DNA of 64,000 bases from an uncultured Pelagibacteraceae bacterium (GTDB lineage: Bacteria; Pseudomonadota; Alphaproteobacteria; Pelagibacterales; Pelagibacteraceae): NCBI GenBank assembly GCA_902596975.1, contig CACJWS010000002.1, positions 79,487 to 143,486 on the forward strand, read 5' to 3'. Made by a program: the position numbers and the translations under genes. The notes under the pieces were generated by a model. The model ran no database searches. It saw only the letters and a program-made list of their open reading frames with translations, and was not told the origin of the DNA. Shown here piece after piece: positions 1-10,003 of the stretch (position 1 is the first letter of the stretch; each line of letters opens with the position of its first letter).

Positions 1-563
1 GAAATATTGGCTCCAATTTGTTTTGACTTAGGATAAATTCCTTCTTGGTTGCTAATATTGTTGATAATGAATGGAGAAAATTCTTTACCTGTATAGGTCA
101 ATAAATCTTCATCTTTAAGCGTGAACCAATAATTCTTATTTACGTCATTATCTGGCTTGAAATAATTAAATTTACTTTTTAATTTTAAAACTCCCTCAAA
201 TTTACTTTTATTTGAAACATACTTTTTAGATTTAAAATCTCTTGGAACCCAACCCCGATTTATTAAATAGCTTTTATTGTTAATACTAACTGGATTTACA
301 ATGTCAAATCCTGGCTCTCCTTTTTCATTTAAGGAATATAAATAAATTATTTTTGAATTATCTAATATTCCCTCAAATTTGATTTTTTTAAAGTTAATTG
401 GATTACTTCCATTAAATTCTACTGGATCACTTTTTAAAGATTGGTCAATTGAATTTATTAAATCAAGCTTCCAATTTAGTCTTATAATTTGCCAAGTACC
501 TAATGCCAAAAAAACTAAAATAAAAAAATATACAAAAATTGAAAAAGATAACTTATTTTTCAA
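1..563 (-). CDS. SURF1 family oxidase assembly protein (partial, 3' end outside window)
   Basis: SURF1 proteins help insert heme a into subunit I of cytochrome c oxidase and sit in the inner membrane. The minus-strand frame read from 563 gives an N-terminal membrane segment followed by LGTWQIIRLNWK, and later NRGWVPRDF; the LGxWQxxRxxWK and NRGWVP motifs are SURF1 hallmarks. The gene is the last of the cox operon, starting 6 bp after coxC stops, as in many alphaproteobacteria. No ATG is available: the frame has a TAG at 569-567, then TTC, then TTG at 563-561, so TTG is the only conventional start. About 187 codons are present; the C-terminal second membrane segment is off the left edge. Confidence 0.85.
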   Translation of the reverse strand, partial: MKNKLSFSIFVYFFILVFLALGTWQIIRLNWKLDLINSIDQSLKSDPVEFNGSNPINFKKIKFEGILDNSKIIYLYSLNEKGEPGFDIVNPVSINNKSYLINRGWVPRDFKSKKYVSNKSKFEGVLKLKSKFNYFKPDNDVNKNYWFTLKDEDLLTYTGKEFSPFIINNISNQEGIYPKSKQIGANI

Positions 564-569
564 GAACTA

Positions 570-1361
570 TTAACTTCCCCAAATGTAAATAGCTGCAAAT
601 AAGAACAACCAGACAACGTCAACAAAGTGCCAGTACCAAGCAGCAGCCTCGAAACCAAAGTGATGTTCTTTAGTAAAATGTCCTAATTTACCTCTCCATA
701 AGCAAACCGCTAAGAAAATAGTCCCAACTAAAACGTGGAAACCATGAAACCCTGTGGCCATATAGAATGTAGCTCCATAAATGTGACCTGAAAAACTAAA
801 TGTGGCGTGTTGGTATTCGTATATTTGCAATAACGTAAAAAATGCTCCTAAAATTACTGTACAGATTAGACCATTTATAAATCCTTTTCTATCATCCTCT
901 AATAAAGAATGGTGTGCCCAAGTTACTGTTGTACCAGATAAAAGTAGGACAAGAGTATTTATAAGTGGGATGTCCCATGGATCAAAAGTTTCAATATCTT
1001 TTGGTGGCCATACATTTCCCATGAATTCATTTGGAAACAAACTTGCATCAAAGTATGCCCAAAACCATGCAACAAAAAACATTACCTCAGAAGCAATAAA
1101 TAATGTCATTCCATATCTGTGATGAATTTGAACAACAGGTGTATGATGACCTTTATGCTCAGCTTCTATCACAACGTCTCTGAACCACATAAAGGCACAA
1201 TAAAATATAAGTAAAAAACCTAGGACCATCGCCCACATAACTTTACTGTGAAAATAATAAACAGATCCAACAGCTGTAACTAGTGTTGCTATAGATGTAG
1301 CTAAAGGCCAAGGACTAGGATCAACTAAATGATAATCATGTTTTTGACCAGATGCAGACAT
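570..1361 (-). CDS. coxC: cytochrome c oxidase subunit III
   Basis: Subunit III of the aa3-type terminal oxidase, a seven-helix inner-membrane protein that stabilises the proton-pumping core. The 263-aa product is of normal length and carries the family motifs RDVVIEAEHKGHHT (61-74) and SEVMFFVAWFWAYFDASL (91-108). It ends with the typical AIYIWGS. It lies 5 bp after ctaG and just ahead of SURF1 on the same strand, so it is transcribed late in the cox operon. The long plus-strand frame inside it is a shadow. Confidence 0.97.
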   Translation of the reverse strand: MSASGQKHDYHLVDPSPWPLATSIATLVTAVGSVYYFHSKVMWAMVLGFLLIFYCAFMWFRDVVIEAEHKGHHTPVVQIHHRYGMTLFIASEVMFFVAWFWAYFDASLFPNEFMGNVWPPKDIETFDPWDIPLINTLVLLLSGTTVTWAHHSLLEDDRKGFINGLICTVILGAFFTLLQIYEYQHATFSFSGHIYGATFYMATGFHGFHVLVGTIFLAVCLWRGKLGHFTKEHHFGFEAAAWYWHFVDVVWLFLFAAIYIWGS

Positions 1362-1366
1362 TTATT

Positions 1367-1915
1367 TTAACTCTCTTTTTTTTCGTTTTTATAATATTCA
1401 GATGAGAAAAAAGTATATGACATAGTAACATCTTCAACTCTAGATGTTTTTGGATCATTTACTAATTCTGGATCTAAGTAAAATACCAGGGTGTAACTTG
1501 CCTTTTCCCCTGGATCTAGTGTTTGTTTTTCAAAGCAAAAACAGCCTAATTTATTAAAATATGCTCCAAATGATGATGGAGAGACATTATATGTAGCTAC
1601 TGCAGATGAAATTTCATCTCCTGTGTTTTCCACTTCAAATTTAATTCTGTATACCTTGCCTGGCTGAACATCCATTGTTTTTTGATCAACATCAAAATTC
1701 CAATCAAGAGCACTGTTAACATTGGTATCTAATCTTACATTTATTTTTTTATCTAAAACTATATTAGGAGCCTCTTTAGATATTTGTGTTGTTCCACCAA
1801 AGCCAGTTACTCTACAAAATAAATCATACAAAGGCACAGCTGCAAAAGACAATCCCAACATAAAGACAAAAATTCCTGCAAGAATTAGTGGAGTTAAAGT
1901 ATTTTTTTTAATCAT
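1367..1915 (-). CDS. ctaG: cytochrome c oxidase assembly protein CtaG/Cox11
   Basis: Cox11-type copper chaperone that delivers copper to the CuB site of subunit I. The 182-aa protein has one N-terminal membrane anchor (about residues 8-28), the VPLYDLFCRVTGFGGTTQ segment after it (27-44), and the copper-binding CFCF motif at 125-128, followed by an immunoglobulin-like periplasmic domain. Its ATG overlaps the stop of the upstream 41-aa ORF by 3 bases (1912-1915), which suggests translational coupling. Length and motifs match the family closely. Confidence 0.96.
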   Translation of the reverse strand: MIKKNTLTPLILAGIFVFMLGLSFAAVPLYDLFCRVTGFGGTTQISKEAPNIVLDKKINVRLDTNVNSALDWNFDVDQKTMDVQPGKVYRIKFEVENTGDEISSAVATYNVSPSSFGAYFNKLGCFCFEKQTLDPGEKASYTLVFYLDPELVNDPKTSRVEDVTMSYTFFSSEYYKNEKKES

Positions 1916-2037
1916 AGAGGTCTTTCAAATACTCCAATATTAAATAATGTGAAAATGAATAAGAAAACTATAAATGCAACCAAACCAACTGCTGTCCATA
2001 AATTTTTCTTTTTTAATTTCTGATCTTTGACTATCAT
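1912..2037 (-). CDS. 41-aa single-span membrane protein between ctaB and ctaG (CoxF-like)
   Basis: A short frame fills the whole gap between ctaB and ctaG. It begins with ATG at 2037, overlapping the ctaB stop (ATGA), and ends with TGA overlapping the ctaG start. The product has a charged head (MIVKDQKLKKKNLW), one hydrophobic helix of about 20 residues, and a tail ending FERPL. Small one-helix proteins occur at this position in many alphaproteobacterial cox operons and are sometimes called CoxF. Double start/stop overlap and position argue that it is real; its function as an oxidase assembly or accessory subunit is inferred from location only. Confidence 0.75.
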   Translation of the reverse strand: MIVKDQKLKKKNLWTAVGLVAFIVFLFIFTLFNIGVFERPL

Positions 2038-2942
2038 AAAACTTTATCCACTAAGAAAAAAACAAATATTAAAAATAAATAAATAATTGAATAGCTAAAA
2101 ATATGTTTAGCTTTCTTTATGTTAAATTTCCCAACTTTATAGTTGTAAAGCTGGTAACAAATTAAATTATAATAAAATGTAAGAAGTAAGCTAAGTGTTA
2201 AGAATACTTCGCCGACAAATCCAATATAATACGGGAAAATAATTGTAGGTATCATTAGTAAAGAGTAAATTAGAATATTCTTTTTAGTATCCTGAATTCC
2301 ATTAGTTACTGGAAGCATTGGAATACCTGCTTTTTTATAATCATCAGCTTTGTACAAGCTTAATGCCCAAAAGTGTGATGGTGTCCAAAAGAAAATTATT
2401 AAGAAAAAAGCAATCGATTCTAACGAAATAGAATTTGTTGCTATTGCCCATCCAATTACTGGTGGTAAAGCTCCTGACGCTCCACCTATAACAATATTTT
2501 GTGGAGTTTTTCTTTTTAACCAGATTGTATAAACAAATACATAAAATAATATCGTAAACAATAATAGAGATGCTGATAAAGCATTTGTAACAAAGTATAA
2601 GCTCACAACTGAAACAACTGACAGAGATGTTCCAAAATATAACGCTTGGTTTCTGTTCAACTTTCCTCTTGGAATTGGACGTAAGCATGTTCTAGTCATT
2701 AATTTATCTAAATCAGCTTCATACCACATGTTAAGTGCTCCTGCTGCTCCAGCACCAAAAGCTACAATTAATATCCCAATCACTGATTGTTGAAATGAAA
2801 CTGAAGTAGGAGCTGTTAACAGACCAACTGCACAAGTGAAAATAACAAGAGACATTACTCTTGGTTTCATTAACTTTAATAATTCAGGAATAATACCTAG
2901 TTCGTAATATGATTTTTTTACTTTAGAATACGTCGTAGCCAT
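2034..2942 (-). CDS. ctaB: protoheme IX farnesyltransferase (heme O synthase)
   Basis: Transfers a farnesyl group from farnesyl diphosphate to protoheme to make heme O, the precursor of heme A for the oxidase encoded here. The 302-aa polytopic membrane protein has the first aspartate-rich UbiA-superfamily motif NMWYEADLDKLMTRTCLRP at 71-89, typical of heme O synthases. It sits 26 bp after coxA and is translationally linked to the small ORF downstream. A heme A synthase (ctaA) is not in the window. Confidence 0.96.
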   Translation of the reverse strand: MATTYSKVKKSYYELGIIPELLKLMKPRVMSLVIFTCAVGLLTAPTSVSFQQSVIGILIVAFGAGAAGALNMWYEADLDKLMTRTCLRPIPRGKLNRNQALYFGTSLSVVSVVSLYFVTNALSASLLLFTILFYVFVYTIWLKRKTPQNIVIGGASGALPPVIGWAIATNSISLESIAFFLIIFFWTPSHFWALSLYKADDYKKAGIPMLPVTNGIQDTKKNILIYSLLMIPTIIFPYYIGFVGEVFLTLSLLLTFYYNLICYQLYNYKVGKFNIKKAKHIFSYSIIYLFLIFVFFLVDKVL

Positions 2943-2968
2943 TTTAATTTTTATATCTTAAGACGTTA

Positions 2969-5418
<2,450 letters not shown>

Positions 5419-5477
5419 TTGTTTTCTATATAAATCGAAAATATTATAAAAAATACTAGAGAATTCGCGACAATTTA

Positions 5478-6176
5478 TCAATTTTGCAAATAATTGATCA
5501 CAGATAACGCGGATATAACCGCAGTTTCAGACCTTAAAATGTTATCACTTAGTTTTATCGATTGAGACCCTTTAAAGTTTAGAATCTTTTTAATTTCACT
5601 GGCTGAATAATCCCCTTCAGGACCAATTAAAAGACAATTTGGTTTTGAATTAGAAATTTTAATTTTTTTATTATTCGTATTTAAATCTCCAAAAATTAAA
5701 TTTATATCTGAATTGTTAGACAGGAATTTATCTAATGATTGAGGTTTTTCAATTGAGGGAATATTTATTCTATTACTTTGCTCACACGACTCTATAATTA
5801 TTTTATTTAATCTCTCATTATTTACTTTTCTAACAATTGTCCTTTCAGAAATAATTGGTACAAATTTTGTTACTCCAAGCTCAGTTGCTTTTTGTATCAT
5901 AAAGTTAAAATAATTTGATTTAATAGGTGAGAAAGCTAGCCAGATTTCTTGCTCTTTATCTTTTTGTCTTAATTGTTCAACAACCTTAAAATTTAAGCTG
6001 CTTTTTGAAATTTCAGTTACAATTGACTTCCATTCTCCAGATTTATTAAAAACTGAAAAGGTCTCTCCTTGTTTAATCCTCATTACTTTCAATAAATAAT
6101 GTGATTGAGACTTAGTTAAATTAGTTTCTAAATTAATTGATAATTTTTCTGGATAAAATATTCTAATATTGCTCAT
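5478..6176 (-). CDS. rsmE: 16S rRNA (uracil1498-N3)-methyltransferase
   Basis: SPOUT-fold methyltransferase that modifies U1498 of 16S rRNA. The 232-aa product has an N-terminal PUA-like part (SHYLLKVMRIKQGE near 25-38) and a C-terminal knot domain with LLIGPEGDYSASEI (182-195) and LSDNILRSETAVISAL, the family signatures. It lies directly upstream of coxB on the same strand, so it may be cotranscribed with the oxidase genes. It is divergent from the dehalogenase gene with only 17 bp between the starts. Confidence 0.93.
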   Translation of the reverse strand: MSNIRIFYPEKLSINLETNLTKSQSHYLLKVMRIKQGETFSVFNKSGEWKSIVTEISKSSLNFKVVEQLRQKDKEQEIWLAFSPIKSNYFNFMIQKATELGVTKFVPIISERTIVRKVNNERLNKIIIESCEQSNRINIPSIEKPQSLDKFLSNNSDINLIFGDLNTNNKKIKISNSKPNCLLIGPEGDYSASEIKKILNFKGSQSIKLSDNILRSETAVISALSVINYLQN

Positions 6177-6193
6177 TATATTTAAATTAATTT

Positions 6194-6856
6194 ATGAAAA
6201 AAATTAAAGCAATCATATTTGATGCATACGGCACCCTATTTGATGTTAATTCTGCAGCTGAAAAATGTAAGGAAAAATTAGGAGATAAATGGGAAGGATT
6301 CGCTAATTATTGGAGAACTACACAGCTTGAATATACTTGGCTTAGAAGTTTAATGAGAAGACACAAAGATTTTTGGCAAATCACTGAAGATAGTTTGGAT
6401 AAATCTATGAATTTTTACAATATTGATAATTCAATGAGATCAGAACTATTAAATTTATATAAAGTGCTTTCACCATTTACAGAAGTAAGGGATGCTTTAA
6501 AAAAATTAAAACAATCAAATTATAAATTATCAATTCTATCAAATGGTACACCTGACCTTTTAAATGAACTTGTAGTTAGCAATCAATTAAAAGATATTTT
6601 TGATGATATTTTTTCTGTAGAAGAAGCTGGTATTTTTAAACCAGATTCAAAAGTATATGATCTTCCAATAAATAAATATAATATTGAAAAGAATGAAGTT
6701 TTATTCTTAAGTGCTAATACATGGGATGTTTCTGGTGCAGGGAATTATGGATACAACACAGTTTGGGTAAATAGAAATAATAATATTTTTGATAAATTAG
6801 ATTTTGAACCTAACCAACAAATAAGTAATTTATCAGAATTGCTTGATTTAATTTAG
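6194..6856 (+). CDS. HAD-family haloacid dehalogenase type II
   Basis: Predicted (S)-2-haloacid dehalogenase, which hydrolyses the carbon-halogen bond of short 2-haloacids through an aspartyl ester. The 220-aa protein has the nucleophile motif FDAYGTLFDV (Asp10), the Arg-containing WRTTQLEYTW cap segment near 40-50, SNGTP as motif II, Lys in FKPDSKVY as motif III, and LSANTWDVSGA as motif IV; the S-x-N-x-W-D-x-x-G-A pattern is specific for the L-2-haloacid dehalogenase group rather than general phosphatases. It leads a short plus-strand set with pirin and a quinone oxidoreductase. The true substrate is not shown by sequence. Confidence 0.88.
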   Translation: MKKIKAIIFDAYGTLFDVNSAAEKCKEKLGDKWEGFANYWRTTQLEYTWLRSLMRRHKDFWQITEDSLDKSMNFYNIDNSMRSELLNLYKVLSPFTEVRDALKKLKQSNYKLSILSNGTPDLLNELVVSNQLKDIFDDIFSVEEAGIFKPDSKVYDLPINKYNIEKNEVLFLSANTWDVSGAGNYGYNTVWVNRNNNIFDKLDFEPNQQISNLSELLDLI

Positions 6857-6867
6857 ATATATCCTAT

Positions 6868-7713
6868 ATGAACAATATGACAAATATCGAAGTAGAAAAA
6901 ATTATAGATCCAACACCAGCATCAGATGGTGCAGGAGTTAAATTAAAAAGAAGTATTGGTGTTGAACCAAATTATTATGATCCATTTTTAATGTTAGATG
7001 AATTTGGATCAGAAAATAAAGACGATTATATTGCAGGCTTTCCTCCTCATCCACACAGAGGAATTGAAACAGTTACATACATGTTAGCTGGGAGTTTCGA
7101 ACATAAAGATAGTACAGGTGGTCAAGGGAAAATGACTGCAGGAGATGTGCAATGGATGAAAACTGGTAGTGGAATAATTCATTCTGAAATGCCAGCTATG
7201 AACGATGGAAAACTTCATGGTTTTCAATTATGGATTAATATGCCTGCCAGCGAGAAGATGAGTAAACCAGAATACCACTATATAGACGCTGATAAAATGA
7301 GCACACATAAGGATGAAGATAAATTTATAAAAGTAATTGCTGGAAAGTTTAGAAATTCAGAAGGTCCAATAAAAAAACACAATGTAGATCCAATTTATTT
7401 TGATGTAGAATTAAATGAGAGTAAAACTTTTAATCATCAAGTTCCATCCACGCACAATTCATTCATATATTTAATTGAAGGTGAGATAGAAATTGGAAAC
7501 AATAAACATGAAAGCGTTAAAGGCTCTACATTAATATTATTATCTAAGGGTGAAAACTTGAAAGTAACTGCTTTATCAAACGCTAAATTTTTACTAATAT
7601 CTGGAAAACCGATAGGAGAACAGATTGCAAGAGGTGGCCCATTCGTCATGAATACCAAACAAGAAATACTTCAAGCAATTGATGATTACCATAATGGTAA
7701 TTTCGTAAAGTAA
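6868..7713 (+). CDS. pirin family protein
   Basis: Bicupin of the pirin family; members bind iron, and some bacterial ones have quercetin dioxygenase activity or regulate pyruvate dehydrogenase. The metal ligands expected from pirin are present: His61 and His63 in HPHRGIETVTYML, and His105 and Glu107 in GSGIIHSEMP. The 281-aa length is normal. ATG at 6868 or the in-frame ATG at 6877 could be used. It is 11 bp after the dehalogenase and 2 bp before the oxidoreductase, so the three are probably one transcript. Its physiological role is unknown. Confidence 0.93.
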   Translation: MNNMTNIEVEKIIDPTPASDGAGVKLKRSIGVEPNYYDPFLMLDEFGSENKDDYIAGFPPHPHRGIETVTYMLAGSFEHKDSTGGQGKMTAGDVQWMKTGSGIIHSEMPAMNDGKLHGFQLWINMPASEKMSKPEYHYIDADKMSTHKDEDKFIKVIAGKFRNSEGPIKKHNVDPIYFDVELNESKTFNHQVPSTHNSFIYLIEGEIEIGNNKHESVKGSTLILLSKGENLKVTALSNAKFLLISGKPIGEQIARGGPFVMNTKQEILQAIDDYHNGNFVK

Positions 7714-7715
7714 AT

Positions 7716-8687
7716 ATGAAAGCTATAAGATTTGAAAAGTTTGGAGGTCCAGAAGTCTTAGAATACAAGGATATTGAAATTGGTAAACCTGGTCCAAAGG
7801 AAGTTCTAGTTAAAAATTTGTCAGTTGGACTTAATTATATTGATGTTTACCATCGAACAGGTTTGTATCCGATTGAATTACCTAGTGGACTTGGATTAGA
7901 AGCATCTGGAGTAGTAGAAGAAATTGGCTCAGAAGTAAGTCTTTTTAAAGTTGGAGATCGAGTAAGTCATGCATCTGCTCCAATAAGTGGATACTCGGAA
8001 AAACAAATAATGCCAGAAGAAAAGTTAGTTACCGTGCCCGAAGGTATTTCAGATGAAATAGCTTCTTGTATTTTATTAAAAGGAATAACATCAGAATATT
8101 TATTACACAGATCATATGCTGTTAAAAAAGGAGATAAAGTTTTATTTCATGCTGCTGCTGGTGGTGTTGGCCAAATATTGTGCCAATGGGCTAATGCTTT
8201 AGGATGTGAAGTCATTGGAACAGTTGGATCTAAAGAAAAAGTTGAAATAGCAAAAAAAAATGGGTGTCATCATGTTATCAATTACACAGATCATAATTTT
8301 GTTGAAGAAGTTGAAAAAATAGTAGGTAAAAACGGAATAGATGTTGTCTATGATGGTGTGGGAGCTAAGACTTTTGAAGGATCAATAGAATGTTTAAAAA
8401 TTAGAGGAATGATGGTGGCATTTGGAAATGCATCTGGTTATGTTCACACTATAGATGTCAAAAAACATATAAATACAAAAGGTCTTTTTTTTACAAGACC
8501 GTCGATAATGCATTATACAATTACAAGAGATGAATTAGAAAAATCTGCTAAATTGGTTTTTGATGCGGTTCTTTCAGGAAAAATAAAAATTGAGGTTTCT
8601 AAAAAATATAAATTAAGTGAAGCTAAACAAGCTCATATAGATTTAGAGAATAGGGTTTTAACTGGACCAGCAGTTATTATTCCTTAA
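7716..8687 (+). CDS. zinc-independent alcohol dehydrogenase family, NADPH:quinone oxidoreductase type
   Basis: MDR-superfamily reductase of the quinone oxidoreductase group. The 323-aa protein has an N-terminal GroES-like domain (GLNYIDVYHRTGLYP, then GLGLEASGVVEEIG) and a Rossmann domain with the nucleotide motif HAAAGGVGQILCQWA around 144-158. The zinc-binding cysteines and histidines of true alcohol dehydrogenases are missing, as expected for QOR proteins. The 3' end overlaps the convergent DUF2721 gene by 11 bp. Electron acceptor is inferred from family only. Confidence 0.9.
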   Translation: MKAIRFEKFGGPEVLEYKDIEIGKPGPKEVLVKNLSVGLNYIDVYHRTGLYPIELPSGLGLEASGVVEEIGSEVSLFKVGDRVSHASAPISGYSEKQIMPEEKLVTVPEGISDEIASCILLKGITSEYLLHRSYAVKKGDKVLFHAAAGGVGQILCQWANALGCEVIGTVGSKEKVEIAKKNGCHHVINYTDHNFVEEVEKIVGKNGIDVVYDGVGAKTFEGSIECLKIRGMMVAFGNASGYVHTIDVKKHINTKGLFFTRPSIMHYTITRDELEKSAKLVFDAVLSGKIKIEVSKKYKLSEAKQAHIDLENRVLTGPAVIIP

Positions 8688-9084
8688 ATTGGTCATCCAT
8701 ATCTGAAAGATGAAGTCTTAACGCTCTAGTCGAGATTTGTATTTCTCTTATAAAAAATATTATTGATACCATCATGGATAAACAACAAGATCCGAATATA
8801 ATTCTAGCTAAAAAATATGTCTCTAAATAAAGAGCAAAAACTGTAAGCATATTAAATAGGAAACCAAATGCTGCAAAAAGTATAGTAATCCTTAAATTTT
8901 TTACCCTATCATTTAAATTAATTAGCTGCTGCTTCCACTCTGGTGGAGTATGCTTTTCAAAAACATATTCGTCGTGTATTTTTCTAATCAAACCGCTTAA
9001 TGTATGAAATCTATTACTATAGACAGCCATAATAAGAGGAATGGCGGGAAACATTAATGCGGTAACAGTGTAATCAATATTCAT
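8677..9084 (-). CDS. DUF2721 family membrane protein
   Basis: The 135-aa product shows the DUF2721 layout: an N-terminal hydrophobic segment (TVTALMFPAIPLIMAVYSNR), a polar linker with HDEYVFEK and NLNDRVKNLRI, then two membrane helices (about 71-90 and 93-115) and an amphipathic tail containing IREIQISTRALRLHLSD. The function of the family is not known. It is convergent with the oxidoreductase gene and divergent from ubiA. Confidence 0.8.
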   Translation of the reverse strand: MNIDYTVTALMFPAIPLIMAVYSNRFHTLSGLIRKIHDEYVFEKHTPPEWKQQLINLNDRVKNLRITILFAAFGFLFNMLTVFALYLETYFLARIIFGSCCLSMMVSIIFFIREIQISTRALRLHLSDMDDQFKE

Positions 9085-9133
9085 GCGAATCAGTTTGATT
9101 ATGAATCTACGCTTTGTTATTTACAAGTAAATT

Positions 9134-10003
9134 ATGTCTGAAAAGGTTAAAATTTTTATTGAATTAACAAGACTTAATAAACCAATTGGTTTCATGCTTC
9201 TATTTTGGCCATGCGTTTGGGGCTTAACAATTTCATATGATTTTTCACTTTCTTTAAATACTTATTTTATTTATGCTTTTTTATTTTTTTCTGGATCTGT
9301 TCTAATGAGATCAGCAGGATGTATTGTTAACGATATAAGTGATAGAAAAATTGATAAGCTAGTCGAAAGAACAAAAAATAGACCAATCGCGTCAGAAAAA
9401 ATTTCTGTATTAAATGCTGCAACATATGCTGCAATCTTATGTTTAATCGCGTTTTTAGTTTTGATAAATTTTAATAAATTTACCATTTATATGGCTCTTC
9501 TTTCAATGCCGCTTGCTTTTACATATCCATTAATGAAAAGATTTACTTACTGGCCTCAACTTTTTTTAGGTATTACTTTTAATTACGGTCTAGTTTTGGC
9601 GTGGATATCCATTCAAAATGAAGTTTCTATAGTACCAATTATATTTTATTTAGGAGCCACATTTTGGACATTAGGTTACGACACAATATATGGATATCAA
9701 GATATTAATGATGATGAAATAATTGGAGTTAAATCAACATCGATTAAATTTAAAAATAACCCAAAAAAATTTATATCGTTTTGTTACATTATATTTTTAA
9801 TATCATTGTTTCTTGTTGGTTATAAAATGAATTTTAATTATTTATATTACATTGCTTTAATAGTGCCTTTAACTCATTTGTTAATTTTTCAATCTCTTAA
9901 ATTAAAAACTGAAAGTGGGAATGACTGCTTATCAAAATTTAAAAGCAACAATCTTTTGGGTCTTATTATTTTAATAATTTTGTTAGTAGGAAAATTAACT
10001 TAA
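9134..10003 (+). CDS. ubiA: 4-hydroxybenzoate polyprenyltransferase
   Basis: Attaches the polyprenyl tail to 4-hydroxybenzoate in ubiquinone synthesis, in the inner membrane. The 289-aa polytopic protein has both aspartate-rich motifs: NDISDRKIDKLVERTKNRPI (66-85) and YDTIYGYQDINDDEIIGVKS (near 186). The stop overlaps the msbA start (TAATG), so ubiA leads a translationally coupled run into lipid A genes. It supplies quinone for the respiratory chain that ends in the oxidase encoded at the left of the window. Confidence 0.95.
   Translation: MSEKVKIFIELTRLNKPIGFMLLFWPCVWGLTISYDFSLSLNTYFIYAFLFFSGSVLMRSAGCIVNDISDRKIDKLVERTKNRPIASEKISVLNAATYAAILCLIAFLVLINFNKFTIYMALLSMPLAFTYPLMKRFTYWPQLFLGITFNYGLVLAWISIQNEVSIVPIIFYLGATFWTLGYDTIYGYQDINDDEIIGVKSTSIKFKNNPKKFISFCYIIFLISLFLVGYKMNFNYLYYIALIVPLTHLLIFQSLKLKTESGNDCLSKFKSNNLLGLIILIILLVGKLT

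Noticed and set aside
379..573. Plus-strand 64-aa frame at the left edge
   Set aside because: It is antisense to the SURF1 N-terminal region, which has clear family motifs on the minus strand.
802..1122. Plus-strand 106-aa frame
   Set aside because: It is antisense to coxC, whose motifs are conserved; the frame is a shadow without a ribosome site or known motif.
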